From assembly GCF_029633865.1 (NCBI RefSeq), contig NC_079219.1, positions 57,891,478 through 57,955,477 of the forward strand: DNA of 64,000 bases, written 5' to 3'. The translations under genes were made by a program, and so were the position numbers. Of this stretch, positions 47,245 through 57,700 are shown piece by piece; positions within the stretch are counted from its first letter, which is position 1; the number at the start of each line of letters is the position of its first letter. Under the pieces are notes generated by a model. It saw only the letters and a program-made list of their open reading frames with translations, did not search any database and had not been told where the DNA came from. This DNA comes from Lampris incognitus (lineage: Eukaryota > Chordata > Actinopteri > Lampriformes > Lampridae).

Positions 47245-48055
47245 TTTGAGGTACTTCATTAATCCCCGTGGGGAAATTCTTCCTCTGCATTTAACCCATC
47301 CTGGCTGTGTAGTGAGGAGCAGTGGGCAGCCGCCGTGCAGCGCCCGGAGACCAGCTCCCGTTCTTCTTGCCATACCTTGGTCAGGGGCACAGACAAGAGT
47401 ATTAGCCCTAACATGCATGTCCCTCCGCCCCCCCCTCCCTCCAATTGTATCTGGCCAATCGCCCCACTCTTCCGAGCCATCCCGGTCGCTGTTCCACCCC
47501 CTCTGCTGATCCAGGGAGGACTGCAGACTACCACATGCTTCCTCCGATACATGTGGAGTCGCCAGCCGCTTCTCTTCACCTGACAGTGAGGAGTTTTACC
47601 AAGGGTACATAGCACGTGGGAGGATCACGCTATCCCCCCAGTTCCCCTTCCCCCCGAACAGGCGCCCCGACCGACCAGAGGAGGCGCTAGTGCAGTGACC
47701 AGGACACACACCCACAAACGGTTTCCCACCCGCAGACACGGCCAATTTTGTCTGTAGGGATGCCCGACCAAGCCGGAGGCAACACGGGGATTCGAACTGG
47801 GATCCCCATGTTGGTAGGCAACGGAATAGACCGCCACGCTACCCGGACACCCCCCACACGCATGTCTTTTTGATGGTGGGGGAAACCGGAGCACCCGGAG
47901 AAAACCCACCGCAGACACAGGGAGAACATGGAAACGCTACACAAAGGATGACCTGGGATGACCCCCTGAGGTTGGACAACCCCAGGGTTTGAACCCCAGG
48001 ACCTTCTTGCTGTGAGGCGACAGCGCTAACCACTGCACCACTGTGCCGCCCAATT
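47245..48055 (-). mobile_element. SINE-like repeat family B/D (antisense), split by SINE A9
   Basis: 47245-47421 and 47860-48055 together match 694-985: CTGCATTTAACCCATCCTGG and GCAGCGCCCGGAGACC, then the antisense tRNA-like head ending CACTGTGCCGCCC. The break falls inside the CATGCATGT motif that is continuous in the 0.8-kb copy. Confidence 0.65.
47422..47857 (-). mobile_element. SINE family A, copy A9 (antisense), nested
   Basis: Complete antisense family A copy. The flanks carry CATGCATGTC and CACGCATGTC, an imperfect duplication of the host repeat. Confidence 0.8.
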
Positions 48056-48745
48056 ATGTTGGTTTAGATGACAATGAACACCTCACCACTGGTTATTTAC
48101 TCATTCTCTTATCCAAATCAGGGTCATGAGCGGTCAGGGTACGGGACTGTCCCAGCAGTTATTGGGCAGAAGGCATGGAGACACACTGGACAAGAAACGA
48201 GTCCATCAAAGGGCTCACACATACAGTCACTTACACAACATTCATACAGTACCTATGGGTACCTTAAGAGTCTAATAGTTAATATGTATGACATCAGACT
48301 GTGGAGGGAAACTGATGGAAGTATGAGGAGAAAACTGCACCCTGCTCATAGAAGGCCCAGAATCAAACCCGTGACCCTCTAGTGACATGTTAACCATGGT
48401 CGCTAGAGGGTCGTGGGTTTGATCCCTGATTTAAATGTTAATGTCAGCTATTAGATCTGTCAATTATTCATGTCAAGAAACCTTCTCTGATGAAGAGGTC
48501 CCTGCAACGTGTAGGACAGCACAGATGTGGCAGAACTTATCATGGCGGTTAAGGAGGTGAGTAAAAGAAGGCAGAAACTGGAGCTCTACCCCCTCCGTCC
48601 CCTCCGCCCTCTTCATCCCCCCTCCACACACACACACACCCACACTCACACCGTGTTGCTGCCCTGGCCACATCTTGTCCACTTTCTTGTGAAGACTTTC
48701 CCAGGGGGAGGTGTGACCAAAGGTTATTATTAGCATCTGTCTCGG

Positions 48746-48802
<57 letters not shown>

Positions 48803-50130
48803 GCTCCCTCTTTCTCCTACTCACTCCCTCTCTCCCTCTCTCCACCCCTCCACCTTCTCCCCTCTTTTCCTCATTTCTGTCCTCTCTTTGTGTCTGTCTG
48901 TCGCTTTTGGTTTCCATCTTGTTACTTTACTTCAGCTGGGCTACTTGTTTGTTTTTGTTTTTTCTCTCCCCCCATGTGGTTGATTTTCAAATGCTTTTGT
49001 TGCTCATGAGTGTATTTTTTCATTTATTTTTTATTTTCCATGGTTGCCCTGTCTTCATTTGATTTTACTTGTGCGTGTGTGTGTGTCACAGTTGTCCATG
49101 TCCTCCTCCTTTGTTTTTCCTGTCGGCGGTCAGAGTTTTACCCCCCCCCCCGTGTCCTTTCCACTTATCTCCCAGTTCCCGTCCCCTATTGCCCTCCACC
49201 TACTTTTCCTCTTTCTCTCGTTTATTCGCTTCTCCCCTCCTCTGCTCCCTAAACTTGCTCCAACCTCTCTCCACCATTTTCTGTTGCCCTCTTTGCCCAG
49301 CTGTGTGATTTTGCATAATGGGAAAGACAGGGTTGTACTCTCTGTATAAGAGCTTTCTGGACTGTATTTGCCTTTGCCTGTCTGTGAGTATCTCTCTCGC
49401 CTGTGGTGTGTTTGCATGTGAGTGTGTGAGTGTGTTTGTTTACTCGTCTATCATTGCTGGTACTTTCCTACTTATACATAAGCCATTCTCTTCTTCCCTC
49501 TGCACCGTTTGGCTTTGATCAGTAAACATATGTATAGACCTAAGCTCCGTTTCACTTCGTAGGCTGGCTTATGCATCATGCATTCAACGACACGTTTGTT
49601 TTCAAGGACCTTAACCTCCAGTCTGTCTGCACGGCAGATGAAATTCCAGCATGAACGGCCAACATTCACAGTGCAGTGTGTATATTTATAGGTGTATGTG
49701 TGCATGTGTGTGCATGAACGTATTTGCAGAATGCATGTTTATATGTCGGTGTTTATACTGTATATATGTGCCATGTGTCTCGCAGGCCATGGCTGTAGGG
49801 TGCGGGCATGCCGTAGTCTTCTCTAAGCCCCTGTCCTGCAGCAATTGCCTCCTCAGCACTTGCTTGGCTTCTGATATTAATAACAGTCTCAGCATGCGGG
49901 TGGAAATAGAGCCCCGACTCCTTCACAGAGGCCAAGAAGTCACTTGACATTTCTTATTTAACCCCTTTTAGAATCAGCCCCAGGGCACTGGGATTAACCG
50001 CCCCAAATGAGCTCATAACCTTAGAGGAGGTTTTATCGAGACAGTGCTGAGTCTTGAGTTTTTAAGAAATTATTTATACGGGAGAAAGAGAGAGAGAGAG
50101 CTGTCTTGGGATAGTGACAGTGGTGTTTAT
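48056..50130. other. Intergenic or possible 5' flank of the CLK gene
   Basis: Holds a (CT)n tract (48749-48800) and long pyrimidine-rich stretches (48800-49300) but no repeat with defined ends. No arginine-serine coding exon was found. A short splice-flanked stretch at about 48517-48555 (acceptor CAG, donor GTGAGT) could be a 5' exon but has no supporting similarity. Confidence 0.35.
48749..48800 (+). repeat. (CT)n microsatellite
   Basis: About 25 CT units. Confidence 0.95.
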
Positions 50131-50133
50131 ATA

Positions 50134-51786
50134 CACCCATCAGCCAAAGCATTAAAACCACCTGCCTAATATCCTGTAGGTCCCCCTCGTGCCACCAAAA
50201 CAGCTCTTACCCATTGAGGCATGGACTCCACGAGTCCTCTGAAGGTATCCTCTGGTATCTGGCACCAAGATGTTAGCAGCAGATCCTTTAAGTCCTGTAA
50301 GTTGCAAGGTGGCCTTGTTTCAGCCTTGTTTTTCCAGCACATCCCACAGATGCTCAATTGGATTGAGATCTGGGGAATTTGGAGGCCAAGGCAACACCTT
50401 GAACTCTTTGTCATGTTCCTCAAAACATTCCTGAACAACGTGTGCAGTGTGGCAGGGCACATTATCCTGCTGAAATAGGCCCCTGCCATCAGGCAATACT
50501 GTTACCATGAAGGGGTGTACCCAGTCTGTAACAATGTTTAGGTAGGTGGCACGTGTGAAAGTAACATCCACATGAATGCCAGGACCCAAGGTTTCCCAGC
50601 AGAACATTACCCAGAGCACCACACTGCCTCCGCCGGCTTGCCTTCTTCCCATAGTGCATCCTTGTGCCATCTCTTCCCCACATAAGCAACACACACACAC
50701 CCGGCTGGCCACATGATGTAAAAGAAAATGTGATTTATCAGACCGGGCACCTTCTTCCATTGCTCCATAGTCCAGTTCTGATACTCATGTGCCCATTGTA
50801 GGTGTTTTCGGCAGTGGACAGGGGTCATCATGGGCACTCTGACTGGTCTGCAGCTACACAGCCCCATACGCAGCAAGCTGTGATGCACTGTGTTCTGAAA
50901 CCTGTCCATCATAGCCAGCATTAACTTTTTACCCAATTTGAGCCACAGTAGCATTTTTTGGGGGGGCTTTTTTCTCTCTTTTTCTCCCCAGCTGTATCTG
51001 TCCAATTACCCCACTCTTCCGAGCCTTCCCAATCGCTGCCCCACCCCCTCTACTGATCCGGAGAGGGCTGCAGACTACCACATGCTTCCTCCGATACATG
51101 TGAAGTCACCAGCCACTTCTTTTCACCTGACAGTGAGGACTTTTGCCAAGGGGACGTAGCACGTGGGAGGATGGCGCTATTCTCCCCAGTTCCCCCTCCC
51201 CCCCGAACAGCTGCCCCGACAGACCAGAAGAGGTGCTAGTGCAGTGACCAGGACACATACCCACATGCGGCTTCCCACCCGCAGACATGGCCAATTGTGT
51301 CTGTAGGGATGCCCGACCAAGCCGGAGGTAACACGGGGATGCGATCCAGTAAGCCCCCTGTTGGTAGGCAATGGAACAGACTGCCGCGCCACCTGGACGC
51401 CCTACAGTAGCTCTTCTGTGGGATTGGACCAGACAGGTTAGCCTTTGCTCCCCACGTGCATCAATGAGCCTTGGGCCCCCCATGACCCTGTCACTGGTTC
51501 ACCTGTTGTCCTTCCTTGGAACACTTTTGGTAGGTACTGACCACCGCATACCAGGAACACCTCACAAGACCTGCTGTTTTGGAGATGGTCTGACCCAGTC
51601 GCCTAGCCATCACAAGTTGGCTTTTGTCAAAGTTGCTCAGATCCTTATGCTTGCCCATTTTTCCTGCTTCTAAGACACAAGTTTCAAGAACTGTCTGTTC
51701 ACTTGCTGCCTAATATGTCCCACCCCTTGATAGGCGCCATTGTAACGCGATAATCGATGTTATTCACTTTAATGTTTGGGCTGATC

Positions 51787-51790
<4 letters not shown>
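50134..51790 (-). mobile_element. Tc1/mariner transposon Tc1-c (antisense), split by SINE A10
   Basis: Ends CACCCATCAGCCAAAGCATT and, inverted, AATGTTTGGGCTGATCGGTG. Minus strand encodes transposase pieces: RRATV near 51410, then after the [58 protein letters not shown] and VESMPQWVRAVL. Frames are broken. About 1.2 kb without the SINE. Confidence 0.9.
50953..51403 (-). mobile_element. SINE family A, copy A10 (antisense), inside Tc1-c
   Basis: Flanked by a perfect 8-bp duplication ACAGTAGC (50945-50952 and 51404-51411). Removing it rejoins the Tc1 transposase region. Confidence 0.88.
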
Positions 51791-51819
<29 letters not shown>

Positions 51820-52077
51820 ATGTGCATGTGCTTCAGCACAGATCTATTTGTGTTGAATGTGCATGCGTCGATTAGAGAGAGAGGTCAATGCAGCTTTACT
51901 GACGACCTTTGCCCTATTAGGTCCACAGGTCAGTTGTCACTCATTTCCAGACATTCTTGTTCTTAGACTGTGATTGGACAGCGCAGAACGGGGTGGCGAT
52001 AGATCGATCCTGCTGCTGATTTCCTCTCTTCCTCTTCTCCCTCATCTGTCATCCCTTTGGTTGACCCCTGACCCCAG

Positions 52078-54650
52078 CGGAGCAGCAGCGAAGCTCCAGG
52101 CGACAATAGGAGAGACGCCGACAATGGTCACCTGATCTACAAAAGCGGGGACATCATACAAGACAGATGTGGGTCTCACTTCACCTGACAGTCTTTGGCA
52201 CGTATCATATTGACATCACATTTGTTCTGTTCTAACTGTTTCACCATCGACGTTTCCCACAGATGAGATAGTCAACACTTTAGGCGAGGGAACATTTGGG
52301 AAGGTGGTGCGATGTGTGGACCACAGAAGGTAAATGGCTAAATTTAACAAAGAAAGTTGGAACGATGTATAGTGTATACCCAGATAGCATCCGATGTAGG
52401 CCACCTCAAACAATGATGCGGAACTGATGGCCTTCTTCTGGCCCTGACAAAATGGATGTGAGCCTGAAGTGGCCCACATGTATAATAGCAAATATGGCCC
52501 TAATATGCCAAACCAAATCTGGGCCTTTTTTGGCAAAGATGCGATGCTCTCAGCAACATGTAATCTGGGTGTGACCCTGAAGTGTCCCGTGTGGTAAATG
52601 GTGAATATGGCCCAAATATCACAAAATAAATATGGGCCACCATTGGCAAATGTGGCACATGCGGCATTGCTATGGCTTGGTTCTGGCCCAGATCTGGCAA
52701 ACAGGAGCGGCCCGCCCAAGTGCCATCATTCCACACGGTATGTGGGCCGGATGAAAGTGTCGGGTGTGGGACGGGTCCGGCCCACAGCAATTTTGCTATC
52801 TGGGTATGCATGTGCATAGTTTCAGAGTGATTTTTATTCGTGATAAAGAACAAAAACAAAAGACAGTGAAGTTCAGCCTCTGCTTTTTAATGCTTACACG
52901 CGCAGAGGGGGATTGTCCACGGCTCTGAAGATCATTAAGAACCTGGAGAGATATAGGGAGGCCGCAAAACTTGAAATCAACGTGCTGGAGGAGATAAGTG
53001 AGAAAGACCCGCACAGCAAACAGTGAGTATTACATTTTGAATTAACAGACAGCACTAGCTGAGTCTCTGCAGTATTATTAACTGCTTTGTAGGCGTTCCT
53101 CCCTTTCCATCTTGTGCACTTTGTTTCTTTTCACCTCTTTTTTCTTATCCATGCCTGTCCCCTCTGTCTTATTCCACAAGTCTGTTCGTACAGATGTTGG
53201 ACTGGTTCAACTATTATGGCCATGTGTGCATCTCCTTTGAGCTACTATCTCTCAGCACCTTTGACTTCCTGAAAGAGAACAACTTCCTGCCCTACCCGAT
53301 TGATCAGATCCGCCACATGGCCTACCAGATCTGCCATGCAGTCAACTGTGAGTCCAGTACACATCGTTCGCTTTCTTATCCCCGTGAATCGATGTCATTG
53401 ATGACAGAGGGCATGTTGCTCAACAGGTCAACAGGTCCATGTATCGTAAAGTCTTTTGTTTTGTTTTTTACAGCAGAAAGCTCAAGTGTTAGAGAGGAGA
53501 GTTGAAAATAGAGGGTTGCTGTTTTGAAAATACTGAATCGAATTCAGGGGGGCAGCCCGGGTACTGCCGCAGCCAGGACGCGAACCCGGATCTGCTGCAC
53601 CACAGGCGACAATGTTAACCAGTCGACAAAAGGGTCCGACCCGTTAGCTAAGAGCTAGCGAGTTTATTCGTCCATGATCGTTAACGTAGTTGCCCGTGGT
53701 GCAGGAGACACGGGTTCGCATCCCAGCTGTGGTGGTACCCGGGCTTCCCCCCGAATTCGCTACATTGGTGTCAGAAATGGGATGGGGAGACCTTGAGGCC
53801 ATCGGAAGCGCGTGCACCCAGAGACATGAGGGAGCTGATATGCTGAAGGAGAGGGTAGTGTAATGTGCATGGATAAATAGACTCGCTAGCCCTTGGCTAA
53901 GGAGTCGGACTCTTTACTCAACTGGTTAACGTAGTCATCTGTGGTGCAGGAGACACAGGTTCGCGTCCTGGCTGTGGCGGTTCCCGGCTGCCCCCCCGAA
54001 TTCGCTACAATAAGTTGGTGGCACCTGGGTGGTGTGGCGGTCAATTTCATTGCCTACCAACACGGGGATTGCCGGTTCAAATCCCCTTGTTACCTCCGGC
54101 TTGGTCAGTCGTCCCTACAGACACAGTTGGCTGTGTCTGCGGGTGGGAAGCCGGATGTGGGTATGTCTCCTGGCTGCTGCACTAGCGCCTCCTCTGGTCG
54201 GTCGGGGTGCCTGTTCAGGGGGGAGGGAGAACTGCAGAGAATAGCGTGATTTCCCTCCCAAGTGCTACGTCCCCCTGGTGAAACTCCTTACTGTCAGGTG
54301 AAAAGAAGCGGCTGGTGACTCCACATGTATCAGAGGAGGCATGTGGTAGTCTGCAGCCCTCCCCGGATCGGCAGAGGGGATGGAGCAGCGACCGGGGCGG
54401 CTCGGAAGAGTGGGGTAATTGGCCAAGTACAACTGGGCAGAAAAATGGGGGAGGTTAAAAAAAAAAGAAGCAGAAGTGTGTCAGTGTGATGTGACAGAAC
54501 ATTGGGGAACATATTCCCCTTTTCAGTCACTCTCAGTGACTCGGTGTGTTTTACCACAACCCTTAATAGTCCTTAAATCAACAGAATTTCTCTGTATTTA
54601 AAATCTTCAATTTTGACCAGAAGAGGGCGTATACTGTCTCCTTTAAATCG

Positions 54651-54743
<93 letters not shown>

Positions 54744-57700
54744 GCTGCAGTTCTCCATGACAACAAGCTGACTCACACAGACCTGAAGCCAGAGAATATC
54801 CTCTTTGTCAACTCTGACTACACCCTCACATACAACGCTGAGAAGGTTAGCAAGGAGTGGCAGCCAAAACAAGAGGGGCAGGAGGGGCGAGGCAATTCAG
54901 GGCGGATGAGCAGGGATTAATGCATGAAAAAGAGGGGTAGATTACTTGATGGTCCATTTGTATGCAAATTTTTACTCTCTGCATAACCCCCAGCATCACC
55001 CTTATGCATGTCATTTCATATGCACCCCATGCTCTATGCATATATGCATGGACCATCCGTCCTCATCTCTATGGACCGATGGTTGTGTTTGTTGTCGACC
55101 TTTTCAGTGATATGATTGTACAAAATCGATTTATTTAATGAAAAAAATGTCCAAACCCCACCACCTTCTTCACCCATCTTCCCCTCATTTCCTTTCTTCC
55201 TCCTTTAGAAATGTGATGAGAAGAGAGTCAAAGATACTGCGGTGCGGCTGGTTGACTTTGGCAGCGCCACCTTTGACCATGAACACCACTCGGTCGTCAT
55301 CTCCACACGTCACTACCGCGCCCCAGAGGTCATACTAGGTGAGAAATGCCGATTTTGATGGACGAGACCAGTGGTCCATTTTGGAGGGGGGGGGGGGGAT
55401 TGTAAAATCTTGTAAAAAATGTTGCAAATTCTTTTTGCAATTTTTTTTTTGGTCAACGCGACAACTAGCCTGCTACACACTACAAATCAGCCTCAAAAAG
55501 GTGCTGGTAAAAGCAAAATAAAAAGAGATAGGAGCTTCCGCACCCTTCAAAAAGTTAAAGAGGTCATATCATGCATTTTGTGTTCTTCCCTTCCCGTCAG
55601 TGTGTTATATAGCTGGTGATGTGCATGGAAAACGTCTGCAGTTACAAAGCCCAAAGTCCACACCAAAGTGAGTTATTCTCTCCAACAGAAAACACTGCCT
55701 GAAACGCCTCTTTTGTAGTCCAGCGTTTTCTTCCGTTACTTATCATTACATTGCCATGTAACACATTTTCGTAATGCCTGCCTAGCGGCTACCTTTGTCC
55801 ACCCTCGAACAAAGTTAGGTATAGCGGAGGCAGAAGGACTCAAACAAAGTTAGGTTGAAAGGAGGCCGGGAAGCGTTTGATTAGTATTGTAGCAAATTCA
55901 GGGGGCAGCCGGGAACCGCCGCAGCTGGGACGCGAACCCGGGTCGCTCGCACCACGGGTGACTGCGCTAACCAGTCAACTAAAGGGTGCGAGCCGGGTTC
56001 GCGTCCCAGCTGCGGCGGTTCCCGGCTGCCCCCCAAATTTGCTACATTGGTGGCAGCGGTGGGGTGGTGAGACCGTGAGGCCATCGGAAGCGTGTGCGTC
56101 CAGAAGCGTGAGGAAGCTGGTATGCTGAAGTTGAGGCAGCCACACTCATCCTGAGTCAACACCGTCATTCAAGGCCAAATGTGGGCCGTAAGATAACTGG
56201 AGATGTGGGCCATATTTGGGCCAAAGATTCTTTGCTATCTGGGTTTACTAGCTACGTAAACCTTTATTTCCTGACAGCAGACGTTTTCCACTTCAGTCGG
56301 CATTTTAGTGCATTTCCCATATGTACACCGATTAACAGGGGCATATATAGAAAATTTTTTTCATATGGCTTGTGATTGAAAGACTAAATCCCCCATTATG
56401 TCACACTGTAAGCAGGTAATGAGTGTAATATTTACCAGAGTCCTCCTGCTGTAAACCTGGGGTGCTGCAGATGTTCGTGCTGTCCACGCTCATATTCCAG
56501 ATCATATTCGGGTGCCAACATGGAAGGATAGATTTGAGAAGTTGCCATTTCCAATCAAGAATGAGAAGTTATGTTGGGTTGATAGTTTGCTTACAGAACT
56601 GGCACCGGGTGCTGCCTCCCGGCGACCTTCCGGAAATTGGCCAATCAGAAGAAAGCGGGCCTTTGGGAAGGGGAGCCCGACCAAGACTGTCATTATGGCC
56701 GTTTTGGATTTTCAAAGTTTAATAACTTTGTGATCAGAATTCTCCTAAAATTGCATGTATTTGCATTAAAATGAGTTTTAGATCAATCGCACAAAAAAGT
56801 TATGATAAGATCTACCTAAAATGACCACGGATGGTCAATATAACCGTCTCCCAATTTGCACGTCATCGTGTGCGTCATGTCAGTATTTATGACGTGTGTT
56901 GGTCGCATCATTTCTTTTGTTGAAGTTCGTTGCTCTGTCCTAGAAACACACTAGCGTTCTCCAGTGCAGAGAAATAGTCTAAACTTGATTTTTGATTATT
57001 GCCTACATGTCTGGTTACGGACGCCATTTCAGACGCACCATGACTACCACCGAGGCGTTGCAGTATTTACAGGCATTGGACAGTGGCCATTTTAAATTGT
57101 TTGAAAAATAGTATTAAAGTTGTTAACATTTTAATTTTGGTGTCAGTTAGTTTCATAACAGACATACTAACATATGTAATGCATTAATATCTCAATTGGG
57201 CATTCAAGTATAGAGTTTAAAAACTGGCAGTCATTTTGACCGCCCATAGTGGTTTCGGGTAGGAGGTAAATCCCGGTCGTTCTGGTGTTAAAGAAGGAAC
57301 AACCCAGACAGCCTGTTGCAGACAGGAGGAAGTGAGGGGCTGCAAAAGGGCCAGTATAAGATAAGTAAGGATTTTTTTTTTTTAACTGTGAATCATGCAA
57401 AGCTACTCTACTGCAGTAAAAATAATAAAATTATAGAGCTGGAATGAGCATGATATGGCCACTTTAATGCAAACAATTTTTTCGTCAAATTTCGAAGAGG
57501 GTTGGTGGGATCAGGCGGGGGGAGGGGAGGAGATGCTGCAAAAAAACGAAACCCACAATCGCCCTTTAAACTGGAGCCCCCTAGACCTACGTATTCTCAA
57601 CCATTGAAGATTTTCTTACACCAAGTGTGTTTAAAATCTATTTGTGAGCTCAGAAAATAAAAAATATGAGTGGTTTTATGCTTTAGTTTTATTGTTAGAC

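Noticed and set aside
48517..48555. Short splice-flanked segment as a possible first CLK exon
   Set aside because: Acceptor and donor fit, but it has no RS-coding character and no supporting similarity; noted only as a possibility.
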